A stretch of 64,000 nucleotides of DNA from CBDCCV01 sp965215025 (GCA_965215025.1 CBDCCV010000002.1:558001-622000), one strand, 5' to 3'; counted from the first letter of the stretch, positions 16,606 to 26,021 are shown. Notes: generated from the letters alone by a model not told the origin. Numbers and translations: made by a program.

Positions 16606-17850
16606 TTAGGCGGGTCCTTCGTCGGCATTGGCGATGGCGGCTTCGCGGGCGCCGTCGCCAAAGCGGAGCGTGACGCGGTCGCCCCGTTCCAGCGTTGCGG
16701 CCTGGCGGACGGGCTGGCCGTTTCTCTCGACGAAAGCGTAGCCGCGCCCCAGCGGACGCTTGGGGTCGAGCGCGTCGAGGCGGGCTTGGAGATGCTCCAG
16801 ACGGCGGCGTTGCGGCTCCGTTAAGCGCTCACCGATGCGGGCGAGGCGGCGCACGAGGTCGTCGGCCTCTTGCTGGCGGCGGCGCAAAAGGTCGGCGGGG
16901 CGGTGGAAGGCGCGCGAGGCCGTGAGGTGCGCCACGCGCTGGCGGGCCTCGCGCAGGCGCTGGCGCAGGTTGCCCGCGAGGTCTTCGTAGAAGGCGCGCA
17001 CGAGGGCCTCGACCTCGCGGCGGTCCGGCACGGCCACCTCGGCGGCCATCGAGGGCGTGGCCGCGCGCGCGTCCGCCACGAAATCCGCAATCGAAGTGTC
17101 CGTCTCATGCCCCACGGCGCTGATGACGGGCACTTCGGAAGCGGCGATGGCGCGAGCGACGACCTCTTCGTTAAACGCCTGCAAATCCTCCGCCGAGCCG
17201 CCCCCGCGCCCGACGATAAGCAAGTCGGGACGCGGCGTGCCGTCAGGCGGCGCGGCGTTGAAGGCCGCGACGGCCTCGGCGATCTGGCCGGCGGCGCCGA
17301 GGCCCTGCACGGCCACCGGCCGCAAGAGGACGCGCACCTGCGGGAAGCGCCGCCCCAAAACGGAGAGCAAATCTTGCAAGGCCGCGCTCTCGCCTGAGGT
17401 GACGAGGCCGATGGCTTCGGGAAAAGGCGGCAGAGGCTTCTTGCGCGCGGCGTTGAAGAGGCCCTCGGCGGCCAGCTTTTTCTTGAGCCGCTCGAAGGCC
17501 TGCTGCAAGGCGCCCTCGCCGGCGAGGCGCATCGACTTCGCCACGAGCTGGAGCTGCCCGCGCCGCTCGTACACCGAGGCGCTCCCCTTGAGGCGCACGA
17601 GCATCCCGTCTTGGGGTTCGAAAAAGACGTAGCGCGTAAAGCCGCGCCACATCACGCAGTCGAGCTGCGCGGCGGCATCTTTGAGCGTGAAGTAGCAGTG
17701 GCCCGAGCGCGCCCGGTTGAAGTTGGACAGCTCGCCCGTGACTTCGACCTCGCCAAAAGCGTCCTCGACGCACGCTTTGAGGCCGGCCACCACCTCGCTA
17801 ACCGTGCGCGTGCCGTCGGCGGCGGGTTGGGAGAAGAGGTCGGCGGGCAT
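16606..17850 (-). CDS. xseA: Exodeoxyribonuclease VII large subunit
   Basis: XseA with XseB degrades single-stranded DNA to short oligonucleotides. The 414-residue protein has an N-terminal OB fold (VTGELSNFNRARSGHCYFTLKD) and the catalytic region containing VGRGGGSAEDLQAFN and PVISAVGHETDTSIADFVADARAATPS, a long coiled-coil, and the C-terminal PLGRGYAFVERNG motif. Length is near the usual ~450. No xseB is adjacent in this window. It converges with mutS and diverges from the SusC gene. Confidence 0.95.
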   Translation of the reverse strand: MPADLFSQPAADGTRTVSEVVAGLKACVEDAFGEVEVTGELSNFNRARSGHCYFTLKDAAAQLDCVMWRGFTRYVFFEPQDGMLVRLKGSASVYERRGQLQLVAKSMRLAGEGALQQAFERLKKKLAAEGLFNAARKKPLPPFPEAIGLVTSGESAALQDLLSVLGRRFPQVRVLLRPVAVQGLGAAGQIAEAVAAFNAAPPDGTPRPDLLIVGRGGGSAEDLQAFNEEVVARAIAASEVPVISAVGHETDTSIADFVADARAATPSMAAEVAVPDRREVEALVRAFYEDLAGNLRQRLREARQRVAHLTASRAFHRPADLLRRRQQEADDLVRRLARIGERLTEPQRRRLEHLQARLDALDPKRPLGRGYAFVERNGQPVRQAATLERGDRVTLRFGDGAREAAIANADEGPA

Positions 17851-17954
17851 GGGCGTTGCAATTGGTTCTTTGTTGCGGTGGAAAGTAGCGCTGCCGAGGG
17901 CCGCTCGGCAAGGTCAGGAAAAAGGAGTTTTGCGCAACTGAGGGCGCCCTCGCC

Positions 17955-17983
17955 TTGACATTATACCGGCAGAGTCTTAAATG
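17955..17983 (+). promoter_or_regulatory. Candidate promoter for the SusC/SusD pair
   Basis: A perfect -35 TTGACA (17955-17960) is followed by a 17-base spacer and TAAATG (17978-17983), 50 bases before the SusC start. The -10 is weak. It lies in the divergent gap between xseA and the SusC gene. Confidence 0.5.
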
Positions 17984-18033
17984 AGGCAGACCACGTTGCA
18001 AGACGTTCACCCTTAGGAAGATCCATCCCCGCC

Positions 18034-21000
18034 ATGCGCCTCTCGATCTGCGCTCGCCTGAGCGTGCTCCTACTCGGATTCCTTCTATGTGCCAACGTGG
18101 CGCACGCGCAGTTCACCGTGCGCGGCACCGTCACGGACGAGCAGACGGGCGAGACGCTCGTAGGCGTGAACGTCTTCGAGGAAGCCTCCAGCCGCGGCAC
18201 GGTCACCGACGTCAACGGCGCCTACGAGCTGGAGCTGCCGGGCGACGAGGCGCTTTTGCAGTTCTCCATCGTCGGCTACCTAGCGAAGGAGGTGCCGGTG
18301 ACGAGCGGAAGTGAAAACGTAGATGTGACGCTGCGCCAGGACGTGGCCGACCTCGGCGAGGTCGTCGTCACCGGGCTGGCCACGTCGGTGGAGCGCTCGA
18401 ACCTGGCCAACGCCGTGGCCGCCGTGAGCGCCGAGGAGCTGACGGGGACGACGGAGCCGGAGACCATCGACAACGCGCTCTACGGCAAGCTCCCCGGCGT
18501 GAACATCGTCTCGCAGGGCGGGGCGCCGGGCGGCGGGACGAACGTGCAGCTGCGCGGCATCAGCACGCTGGGGGCGGGGTCGTCGCAGCCGCTCTACATC
18601 ATCGACGGCGTCTACGTCAACAACTCCGCCATCCCCACGGGGCGCTCAACCGTAGACGGCGCCGGGTCCGGGACGGGCGGCGGTGGGCAGGACGACGTCT
18701 CCAACCGCCTGGCCGACCTCAACCCTGAGGAGATCAAGAGCGTCGAAGTTTTAAAAGGCCCCTCGGCGGCGGCCATCTACGGCGCGCGCGCCAACGCCGG
18801 CGTCATCATCATCACCACGAAGCGCGGCGCGGCCGGCACGACGCGCGTGAACTTCTCTCAGGACGTCGGCTTCAACAGCGCCTTGAACCTCCTGGGCGTG
18901 GCGAGCTGGGACGAAGCGAAGATCGACAGCGTGTACCGCAATAACCCGGACCGGGCGGCGCTCGAGAAGCAGCGCCTGGCCGATGCGCGGGCAAACGGCA
19001 AGATCTTCGACTACGAGGAAGAGGTCTACGGCAACCGCGGCCTCATTACGAGCACGCAGATCAGCGTCTCCGGCGGCAGCGATGACACGCAGTTCTACGT
19101 CTCGGGCGGGATCAAGAGCGAGGACGGCATCATCGAGAACACGGGGTTCGACCGCCGCTCACTCCGCGCCAACATCGACCACCGGCTCTCAGGGCGCGTG
19201 AAGGTCGGCTCCAGCTCGAACTACATCAACTCCGACACGCGCCGCGGCTTCACCGGGAACCAGAACGGCACGGGCGCCTCCGTCGGGTACAACATCGCCT
19301 TCGTGCCGACCTACGCGCAGCTCTTCCCGGACGAGCAGGGGAACTACCCCGTCAACCCGTACTTCGCCGACAACCCGCTCGCCATCATCGAGGAGTCGGA
19401 GAACACGCAGGAGGTCAACCGCTTTATCCAGTCGGCCTCGCTGGACGTGAACCTCCTCACTCAGGACGCCTACTCCTTGGAGCTGGCCGTGGACGGCGGG
19501 CTGGACTACCTCAGCAGCAGCAGCCTCGTGTACCTGCCGGAGTTCCTGCAGCACCAGCAGGCAGATACGAACCCCGGCGACCTCATCCGCGGGCAGGAGA
19601 GCCACCTCAACGCCAACCTGCAGGCGTTCCTGGTCTTCAACGCGCAGGCGGGGCCGGAGGGGAGTCCCTTCAACCTGACCACGCAGGCGGGCGTCACGCG
19701 CCTCGACGAGGAGCAGGAGCGCCTGCTCACGCGCGGGCAGGGGCTGGCGCCGCTACAGACGAACGTGCAGCAGGCGCAGGTGCAGTCCGTCTTCGACCAG
19801 CGCGAGCTGCGCGTGACCGACCTCGGCTTCGCCGCGCAGCAGGAGGTGAACTGGGCCGACCGCGTGATCGCCACCGTCGGCGGGCGCTTCGACCGCTCCA
19901 CGCTCAACCTGCAGCAGGACGCGTTCTACTTCTTCCCGAAGGCCTCCCTGGCCCTCAACGTGGCAAACTTCGACTTCTGGAAAACCGACGCCGTGAGTCT
20001 TTTGAAGCTGCGCGGGGCGTACGGCGAGACGGGCGGGCTGCCCACCTTCGGCAACACGTTCACCGTGCTCAACGGCGTGAACATCGGCGACGGGCTGGGA
20101 TCAACCATCGCCACGCGCGGGGTGGACCCGGACCTCAAGCCCGAGCGCGCGCGCGAGCTGGAGTTTGGGTTCGACCTCGCCCTCCTGGACGGCCGCATCG
20201 GCTTCGAGGCCACGTACTACAACAAGACCATCGACGACATCATCCTCGACCTCCAGCCGGCGAGTTCGACGGGCATCTCGGCCATCGCCACGAACGCAGG
20301 CGCGCTGCGCAACCGGGGCCTGGAGCTGTCGCTAAACGCCGGCCTCGTCCGCCGCGCCAACTTCGCCTGGAACACGAACCTGCTCTTCTGGCAAAACGAC
20401 TCCGAAGTGACGCGGCTCGACATCCCCGCCTTTACCACGGGCGGCTTCGGCGCCAACCTCGGGACGTACTACATCGCCGAGGGGTTCTCGCCGACGACCA
20501 TCGTGGGCACGCCGGCCATCGAAGACGGCGCCACGCCCTTTACCGTCTACGGCGACGCGCAGCCGGACTTCCAGATGGCCTTCGGCAACCGGCTCACGCT
20601 CTTCCGCGACTTCGAACTGAGCTTCCTCTTCCAGTGGAGCCAGGGCGGCGAGAACATCAACCTCTCGCAGCTCTTGACCGACAGCGGCGGCACCACGCCC
20701 GACTACAATGAGGACAGCGACGGCGACGGCGTCCCCAACGGCCGGGACCGCGAGGGGGAGGGCGCCGGCATCTTCGTCCAGGACGCCAGCTACGTCAAGA
20801 TACGCGAGCTGGGCCTGTACTACTCGCTGCCGGAGCGGCTCCTCGGCGGCGCGTTCGGCGGCGTGCTCCGCACCGCGCGCGTGGGCATCTCCGGCAACAA
20901 CCTCCTGCTCTTTTCCGACTACGACAGCTACGACCCCGAGGTCTCGAACTTCGGGACGCAGCCCGTGGCGCAGTCCGTCGAGGTGACGCCGTTCCCGAGC

Positions 21001-21039
21001 GCGCGGCGCCTCCTCTTCACGCTCCAGCTTGGCTACTGA
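18034..21039 (+). CDS. SusC/RagA-type TonB-linked outer membrane receptor
   Basis: A 1001-residue TonB-dependent transporter. A signal peptide ends at CANVAHA. A carboxypeptidase-like beta-sandwich follows (VRGTVTDEQTGETLVGVNV), then the TonB box region (DLGEVVVTG), the plug with LRGISTLG and LYIIDGVYVNN (SusC signature), and a 22-strand barrel to the C-terminal aromatic strand (LFTLQLGY). SusC proteins import oligosaccharides or peptides with a lid lipoprotein, SusD, encoded directly downstream. No glycoside hydrolase or sigma/anti-sigma gene is adjacent, so the substrate cannot be guessed. Confidence 0.95.
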   Translation: MRLSICARLSVLLLGFLLCANVAHAQFTVRGTVTDEQTGETLVGVNVFEEASSRGTVTDVNGAYELELPGDEALLQFSIVGYLAKEVPVTSGSENVDVTLRQDVADLGEVVVTGLATSVERSNLANAVAAVSAEELTGTTEPETIDNALYGKLPGVNIVSQGGAPGGGTNVQLRGISTLGAGSSQPLYIIDGVYVNNSAIPTGRSTVDGAGSGTGGGGQDDVSNRLADLNPEEIKSVEVLKGPSAAAIYGARANAGVIIITTKRGAAGTTRVNFSQDVGFNSALNLLGVASWDEAKIDSVYRNNPDRAALEKQRLADARANGKIFDYEEEVYGNRGLITSTQISVSGGSDDTQFYVSGGIKSEDGIIENTGFDRRSLRANIDHRLSGRVKVGSSSNYINSDTRRGFTGNQNGTGASVGYNIAFVPTYAQLFPDEQGNYPVNPYFADNPLAIIEESENTQEVNRFIQSASLDVNLLTQDAYSLELAVDGGLDYLSSSSLVYLPEFLQHQQADTNPGDLIRGQESHLNANLQAFLVFNAQAGPEGSPFNLTTQAGVTRLDEEQERLLTRGQGLAPLQTNVQQAQVQSVFDQRELRVTDLGFAAQQEVNWADRVIATVGGRFDRSTLNLQQDAFYFFPKASLALNVANFDFWKTDAVSLLKLRGAYGETGGLPTFGNTFTVLNGVNIGDGLGSTIATRGVDPDLKPERARELEFGFDLALLDGRIGFEATYYNKTIDDIILDLQPASSTGISAIATNAGALRNRGLELSLNAGLVRRANFAWNTNLLFWQNDSEVTRLDIPAFTTGGFGANLGTYYIAEGFSPTTIVGTPAIEDGATPFTVYGDAQPDFQMAFGNRLTLFRDFELSFLFQWSQGGENINLSQLLTDSGGTTPDYNEDSDGDGVPNGRDREGEGAGIFVQDASYVKIRELGLYYSLPERLLGGAFGGVLRTARVGISGNNLLLFSDYDSYDPEVSNFGTQPVAQSVEVTPFPSARRLLFTLQLGY

Positions 21040-21095
21040 GCCGTTCGGCGCTTCCGCCCGCTCCACCTTTGCGAACCCAAATCGCTTCAACGATC

Positions 21096-22487
21096 ATGGC
21101 TCACCGCCTTTCCCGCACCGCCGTAGCCCTGCTGCTTGCCGCCGCCCTCGGGGTGGCCGGGTGCGACCTCCTCAGCGTGGACGAGGTGACGGACCCGAAC
21201 AACCCCTCCTCGGAAGAAATCCTGAGCGGGGCCACGCCGGCGCAGCTGCAGAACCTCGTCACCGGCCTCCTCTTCCGCCACCGCGCCTACACCGACGGCG
21301 GGGCTGACCTGACGCAGCTTTTCGGCACGTTCGGGCGCGAGGTGCTGCCCTACTACAACTCCGACCCGCGCTTTGCTCAGGTGTGGCTCGGGCAGTTCGA
21401 CCCGCCTCAGGCCGAAAACAGCCCCGACTTCTTCGCCGACGCGAGCGCCTACGACACGCCCTACAACGCCATCAAGCAGGCCAACGTCCTCATCGCGGCC
21501 GTGCAGAACACCGAGGCCGTAAGCCAAGAGGAGGCCAACGCCTACCTCGGCCTCGCCAAGACCATCAAGGGGTTCCAGTACCTCATCCCCCTCAATGCGC
21601 AGTACCAGAACGGCATCCGCATCGACGTGGACGACCCGCTTAGTCCGGGGCCGTTCCTGGGCTATGACGAGGCGCTCGCCGAGATCCGCGCCCTGCTCAA
21701 CGAAGGGGCCGCCGACCTCGCCGGCGCGGGCGAAAGCCTCCCGTACGGGCTGACCGAAGGGTTCGACGGCTACGCCACGCCCGAGGGGCTGCGCCGGGTG
21801 AACCGGGCCATCGCCGCGCGCGCCGCCATCTACGCCGAGGACTGGCAGGGGGCGCTCGACGCCTTGGACGCATCGTTCCTTGAGTTGAGCGAAGGCGAGG
21901 AAAGCCTGGAGGCCGGCCCGGCCCACGTCTTCGGCGCGCCGCCCGACCAGTTCAACCCGCTCTTCTACGAGCGCAACGCGAACACGAACCAGATCCTCAT
22001 GGTGCACCCCGACATGATCGAAGACCTCCTCCCGGGCGACGAGCGCGCCGAGAAGTTCTTCGAGCGTGACGAGGCCGTGTCGTACTCCGAGATCGACGAG
22101 GACGCGCTCTACCAGGACAACCGCTACGAGACGAACAGCGACCCGATCCTCTTCATCCGCAACGAGGAGCTGGTCCTGATCTACGCCGAGGCGCACGCGC
22201 AGCTCGGCAACGCCGAGGGGGCCGTCGAAGCGATCAACATCATCCGCAGCACGTGGGGCCTGAGCGACTACGCCGGCCCGACGAGCACCGAAGCGCTCAT
22301 CGACGAGATCCTCTTCCAGCGGCGGTACTCGCTCTGGGCCGAGGGCGGCCACCGCTGGATCGACGCGCGGCGCTATGGCCGCCTCGACGAGATCCCCACC
22401 GAGGTCGGCGACGGGCGCGTCTTCACGCAGCTGGCCCGCCCGCTGGCCGAGGTGAACTGGGAGGAGGCGCAGGGCGGCGGCGAGTAG
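21096..22487 (+). CDS. SusD/RagB-type nutrient-binding lipoprotein
   Basis: About 463 residues, starting at the ATG that gives a lipoprotein signal ending ALGVAGC. The mature part has the SusD helical TPR-like scaffold, with an early conserved segment (VTDPNNPSSEEIL) and the C-terminal region with YAEAHAQLGN and RWIDARRYGRL typical of RagB/SusD. It lies 56 bases after the SusC gene and forms the outer membrane lid of that transporter. A shorter upstream extension (21069) is rejected because it would precede the signal peptide. Confidence 0.93.
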   Translation: MAHRLSRTAVALLLAAALGVAGCDLLSVDEVTDPNNPSSEEILSGATPAQLQNLVTGLLFRHRAYTDGGADLTQLFGTFGREVLPYYNSDPRFAQVWLGQFDPPQAENSPDFFADASAYDTPYNAIKQANVLIAAVQNTEAVSQEEANAYLGLAKTIKGFQYLIPLNAQYQNGIRIDVDDPLSPGPFLGYDEALAEIRALLNEGAADLAGAGESLPYGLTEGFDGYATPEGLRRVNRAIAARAAIYAEDWQGALDALDASFLELSEGEESLEAGPAHVFGAPPDQFNPLFYERNANTNQILMVHPDMIEDLLPGDERAEKFFERDEAVSYSEIDEDALYQDNRYETNSDPILFIRNEELVLIYAEAHAQLGNAEGAVEAINIIRSTWGLSDYAGPTSTEALIDEILFQRRYSLWAEGGHRWIDARRYGRLDEIPTEVGDGRVFTQLARPLAEVNWEEAQGGGE

Positions 22488-22511
22488 TCTGCGCGGCGCT
22501 AGTTTCACCGG

Positions 22512-22544
22512 GGGAGGCCGGGCATCTGCCGGGCCTCCCTTTTT
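22512..22544 (+). terminator. Intrinsic terminator after SusC/SusD operon
   Basis: GGGAGGCC pairs with GGCCTCCC at the base, with a further GGCA/TGCC stem above one mismatch, followed by TTTTT (22540-22544). It ends 66 bases before the next start codon. Confidence 0.85.
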
Positions 22545-22609
22545 ATGCTCGCCGGGGCGTTGTATGTTGAAACGCACGCCCTCTTCCCGCCCCCGACGCA
22601 CCCGCACGG

Positions 22610-23143
22610 ATGACTGATCAGCAGCAGAAAAAGGAAAAAGTCCGCGTCATGTTCGTGTGCCTGGGCAACATCTGCCGTAGCCCGCTGGCCGAGGGCGTCT
22701 TCCGCGCGAAGGTGCGCGAGGCCGGCCTCGAAGACCGCTTCGAGATCGCCTCCTCCGGCACGGGCGACTGGCACGTGGGCGAGGTGCCCGACGCGCGCAT
22801 GACCGAGACGGCCTCGGCCAAGGGCGTTTCTCTCAAAGGGCAGCGCGCGCAGCAGTTCGGCGCGCCGCACTTTGAGGACTACGATCACATCTTCGCCATG
22901 GACAAGAGCAACCTCCACGACGTGCTCTTCCTCGACAAAGAGGAGCAGCACGGCGGCAAGGTGCGCCTCTTCCGCGAGTTCGACCCCGAACCGGGCGACT
23001 ACCAGGTGCCCGACCCGTACTACGGCGGCGATGAGGGTTTTCAGAACGTCTACGCCATCGTCGAGCGTACGGCCAAGGCCATCTTGGAGCGGCTTATCCA
23101 GGAGCACGGACTGCGCCGGGAAAGGGCGAACGAGAAACGATGA
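22610..23143 (+). CDS. Low-molecular-weight protein tyrosine phosphatase-like phosphatase
   Basis: A 177-residue LMW-PTP. The catalytic P-loop is CLGNICRS (C-x5-R-S) near residue 17, and the general acid is in DPYYGGDEGF. The C-terminus is a little longer than usual. The next gene is a fructosamine-kinase homologue. Published work on bacterial fructosamine-3-kinase homologues showed that such phosphatases, encoded next to the kinases, can dephosphorylate 5-phosphoribulosamine/4-phosphoerythrulosamine adducts so the kinase can then act on position 3. A role in protein deglycation is therefore more likely than signalling. The stop overlaps an upstream-extended frame of the kinase, but the kinase probably starts 100 bases later. 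Confidence 0.92.
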   Translation: MTDQQQKKEKVRVMFVCLGNICRSPLAEGVFRAKVREAGLEDRFEIASSGTGDWHVGEVPDARMTETASAKGVSLKGQRAQQFGAPHFEDYDHIFAMDKSNLHDVLFLDKEEQHGGKVRLFREFDPEPGDYQVPDPYYGGDEGFQNVYAIVERTAKAILERLIQEHGLRRERANEKR

Positions 23144-23244
23144 GTCAAGGACGGGAAGAACCGAAGCGCTCGCCCCTCATCGTCTCCCCGGCTCGCCGTT
23201 TCCCCGGCTCTTATTCTCTCTTTCCCACACTCTTTCCCAAACCC
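23144..23244. repeat. Purine/pyrimidine intergenic inverted repeat
   Basis: A gap with a purine-rich left part and pyrimidine-rich right part. It shares the stretch AAGAACCGAAGCGCTCGC and following pyrimidines with the gap at 32605-32783, far away between two unrelated genes. It can be translated in the kinase frame, giving a low-complexity EEPKRS... leader that is probably not real protein. Confidence 0.55.
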
Positions 23245-24117
23245 ATGCTGCCCGACGCGCTCGCTCAAAAGCTGGAGCCGCACCTCGGTGGCGCCATCGA
23301 GGCGTGCGCGCCTGTGGGCGGCGGGTGCATCGCCAACGGGTGCCGGCTCGAAGCGGGCGGCGAGACGCGCTTCCTCAAGTGGGGCGATGAGGAGGTGGCA
23401 CGCACGTTCCCCGGCGAAGCCGCTGGCCTGAGCGCGCTGCGCGAAGCCGGAAGCGACGTGACGCTGCCGGAGGTCTTCGCCGTAGCCCCTGCCGAAACCG
23501 GCGCGCCGGGCTTCCTCTTGATGGAGTGGATTCCGTCGGGCCGGCGCGGGCAGGACTTTTGGGAAACGTTTGGCCGCGCGCTCGCCGGCCTGCACCGCCA
23601 CACGGGCGAGCGCTACGGCTTTGAGAGAGACAACTTCATCGGCCGGCTGCCGCAGCGGAACGCCTCCGAGAGGCGCTGGCCGGCGTTTTTCCAGCAGCAC
23701 CGCCTCGCCCCGCAGGTCGAGCGCGCGCGCGAAAACGGGCGCTGGAGCGAACGATGGGACGCGCCGCTCGACGCGCTCTACGGCCGGCTCCTGGACCTCC
23801 TCCCCAAGCGTCCCGAGGCCTCCGTCCTCCACGGCGACCTCTGGAGCGGCAACTTCATGACCACGGCGCTCGGCCAGCCCGCGCTTATCGACCCGGCCGC
23901 CTACTACGGCCACCGCGAGGCGGACCTGGCGCTCACCGAGCTGTTCGGCGGTTTCGAGAAAGGCTTCTACGCGGCGTACCGCGAGGCGTGGCCCTTGGAG
24001 CCAGGCTACGACCAGCGCCGCGACGTGTACAACCTCTACCACCTCATCAACCACCTCAACCACTTCGGTCGGGGCTATGCCGGTCAGGTCGAGGCGGTGC
24101 TGCGCGCCTTCGCCTGA
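23245..24117 (+). CDS. Fructosamine/ribulosamine 3-kinase family protein
   Basis: About 290 residues, the normal length for the fructosamine kinase family (aminoglycoside-phosphotransferase fold). The catalytic motif is HGDLWSGNF and the metal motif LIDPAAYYGHREADLA. These enzymes phosphorylate the 3-OH of ketoamines on proteins, destabilising the sugar adduct. The upstream phosphatase supports ribulosamine or erythrulosamine substrates. ATG at 23245 fits the family N-terminus (MLPDALAQKLE); the frame is open to 23140, but the extension is repeat sequence. The 3' end overlaps the convergent HAD gene by 34 bases. Confidence 0.9.
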   Translation: MLPDALAQKLEPHLGGAIEACAPVGGGCIANGCRLEAGGETRFLKWGDEEVARTFPGEAAGLSALREAGSDVTLPEVFAVAPAETGAPGFLLMEWIPSGRRGQDFWETFGRALAGLHRHTGERYGFERDNFIGRLPQRNASERRWPAFFQQHRLAPQVERARENGRWSERWDAPLDALYGRLLDLLPKRPEASVLHGDLWSGNFMTTALGQPALIDPAAYYGHREADLALTELFGGFEKGFYAAYREAWPLEPGYDQRRDVYNLYHLINHLNHFGRGYAGQVEAVLRAFA

Positions 24118-24803
24118 GCAGGCTCCCGGCCCAGGACGCGCTCGAAGAAGAGGTCGGCGTCGGAGAGGTCGTCGAGGAGGACGTCAGGGGCGTGGGCGGA
24201 GAGGGCGTCGCGGCCGTAGCGGCCCGTGCACACGCCCACCGAGCGCGCGCCGATCTCGCGCCCGCAGCACAGGTCGTGCTCCGTGTCGCCGATGATGACG
24301 ACGTCGCTTCCGGCAAAGGCGCGGCCCGTGTGCGCCTCGGCCGCCCTGAGGGCGTAGGGCGGGAGCTGGTAGCGGTCGGCGTGGTCCGAGCCGAAGGCGC
24401 CGAAGGGGAAGTAGCCGTCGAGGCCTGCCGCGCGGAGCTTCAGCCGGCCCGTGCGCTCGACGTTGCCGGTGAGAAGGGCGAGGTGCGCGCCCTCGGCCGC
24501 GCCCAGGCGTTCGAGCAACGCCTCCACGCCCGGCAGGACCGTGACGTGCTCCGGCTCCAGCCGCGCTTCCATCACCGAGGCGTAGGCGTCGAGGGCGTCG
24601 TCGATGAGCCGCGCCGCTTCGCTCCTGTCGAAGCCGTTAAGAAGCAGAACCTCGCGCATGATCTGCGGGTCGGTCTTTCCGGAGAACGAGACGCCGTCGG
24701 TGGTAATGGCGCGCCCGCAGAGGTCGGAGAGCGCGTCGGTGACGGCGCCGCGCCCCACGCCGCGCGTGTGCAAGAGCGTCCCGTCGATGTCGAAGAGGAG
24801 CAT
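24084..24803 (-). CDS. HAD-superfamily phosphatase, phosphoglycolate-phosphatase-like
   Basis: About 239 residues. Motif I is LLFDIDGTLL at the N-terminus, motif II LLTGN, and motif IV GDTEHDLCCG. A helical cap of the C1 type lies between motifs I and II. It is similar in layout to phosphoglycolate phosphatase and pyrophosphatase PpaX; the substrate is unknown. The start is taken as ATG at 24803. Upstream in-frame ATG (24836) and TTG (24842) starts would add a Pro-rich stretch unlike the family. It follows rfbB on the same strand and overlaps the fructosamine-kinase gene tail to tail. Confidence 0.88.
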   Translation of the reverse strand: MLLFDIDGTLLHTRGVGRGAVTDALSDLCGRAITTDGVSFSGKTDPQIMREVLLLNGFDRSEAARLIDDALDAYASVMEARLEPEHVTVLPGVEALLERLGAAEGAHLALLTGNVERTGRLKLRAAGLDGYFPFGAFGSDHADRYQLPPYALRAAEAHTGRAFAGSDVVIIGDTEHDLCCGREIGARSVGVCTGRYGRDALSAHAPDVLLDDLSDADLFFERVLGREPAQAKARSTAST

Positions 24804-24838
24804 TCGGGTGTGGGGGGTTGGGGGTGTGCGCACCATGC

Positions 24839-25852
24839 TCAAGAGCGGACGGCGGCGAGCCAGTCTTCGTGATCGAGGTACCAGCGCACGGTCTGGCGCA
24901 GGCCGTCCTCGAGCGAGTGGGTCGGGCGCCAGCCGAGTTCGCGCTCGATCTTCGAGAAGTCGATGGCGTAGCGGAGGTCGTGGCCGGGGCGGTCCTCCAC
25001 GAACGAGATCAGCTCACGCGCCGTGCCTTCGTCTCTTCCCAACGCCTCGTCCACGAGGTCGCACACGAGGCGGACGAGGTCGAGGTTCGCCCGCTCCTCA
25101 TTCCCGCCGATGCAGTACGTCTCGCCCTCCTTCCCATCGAACAGGACGCGCTCGATGGCGGCGCCGTGGTCCTCGACGAAGAGCCAGTCGCGCACGTTCT
25201 GCCCCGTGCCGTAGACGGGGATGGGCCTTTGCTCGACCGCGCTCAGGATGACGACGGGGATGAGCTTCTCGGGGAATTGGAAGGGGCCGTAGTTGTTCGA
25301 GCAGTTCGAGAGGACGACGGGCAGGCCGTAGGTGTGCCCGTACGCGCGGACGAAGTGGTCGGCGGCGGCCTTCGAGGCCGAGTACGGCGAGCGCGGGTCG
25401 TAGGGCGTTCTTTCATCGAAGGCGCCCCCGGCGAGAGAGAGGCTGCCAAAGACCTCATCGGTGGAGATGTGATAAAAACGATAGCGACCGGGCTGATCGG
25501 CGGCGGCGAGCCAGGCCTGGCGCGCGGCTTCGAGCAGCGCCACGGTGCCGAGCGTGTTCGTCTGGGCAAAAGCCAAAGGCGCGCTGATGGAGCGGTCCAC
25601 GTGGCTCTCGGCGGCGAAGTGGACGACGCTCGTAAAGGCGTGCTCGGCAAAGAGGCGCTGCAAGAGGTCGAAGTCGGCCACGTCGCCGCGGACGAAGGCG
25701 TAGTTCGGCGCGTCCTCCACCGCGCGCAGGCTTTGGAGGTTGCCGGCGTAGGTGAGCCGGTCGAGGTTGACGAACTGCACGTCCGGGTGCCGGGGCACCA
25801 TGCGCAAGAGGAAGTTCGCGCCGATGAACCCCGCCCCGCCGGTGACGAGCAT
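24839..25852 (-). CDS. rfbB: dTDP-glucose 4,6-dehydratase
   Basis: A 337-residue extended short-chain dehydrogenase. The NAD-binding motif is TGGAGFIGANF at residue 4, the active-site segment STDEVFG carries Thr/Asp/Glu, and the catalytic YSASKAAADHF holds Tyr and Lys. It converts dTDP-glucose to dTDP-4-keto-6-deoxyglucose, a precursor of rhamnose and other deoxysugars. The rfbA, rfbC and rfbD partners are not in this window. The frame extends upstream to 25972 through the AATCCAAAATC repeats, but ATG at 25852 gives the exact family start. Confidence 0.95.
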   Translation of the reverse strand: MLVTGGAGFIGANFLLRMVPRHPDVQFVNLDRLTYAGNLQSLRAVEDAPNYAFVRGDVADFDLLQRLFAEHAFTSVVHFAAESHVDRSISAPLAFAQTNTLGTVALLEAARQAWLAAADQPGRYRFYHISTDEVFGSLSLAGGAFDERTPYDPRSPYSASKAAADHFVRAYGHTYGLPVVLSNCSNNYGPFQFPEKLIPVVILSAVEQRPIPVYGTGQNVRDWLFVEDHGAAIERVLFDGKEGETYCIGGNEERANLDLVRLVCDLVDEALGRDEGTARELISFVEDRPGHDLRYAIDFSKIERELGWRPTHSLEDGLRQTVRWYLDHEDWLAAVRS

Positions 25853-25877
25853 GGTTTCAGGGCGATGCGCTTGGCGG

Positions 25878-25907
25878 TTTTGGATTTTGGATTTTGGATT
25901 TTGGATT
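25878..25907. repeat. Tandem (TTTTGGA)4, left flank of the Abi_C gene
   Basis: Four perfect copies of TTTTGGA (25878-25905) followed by TT lie just upstream of the rfbB start. Read as GATTTTGGATT it is the reverse complement of AATCCAAAATC, found twice at 26844-26875 on the other side of the Abi_C gene. The A+T content stands out. Confidence 0.85.
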
Positions 25908-26021
25908 GCTGTGGCTCCGTTCTGAACTGGATTGGCGTGAGCTAATTTTAATGCCTGAACTGTTTGAGCCACCGCAGAACGCGCATCGACTTCATCGGGG
26001 CGTTACGTATGGCGGTCTCTG

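Noticed and set aside
21087..22607. 506-residue minus-strand ORF
   Set aside because: Antisense to the SusD gene, crosses its terminator, no recognisable domain.
25878..25907. Origin-type iterons
   Set aside because: Only four 7-base units, no DnaA boxes or replication gene beside them; more likely a boundary repeat.
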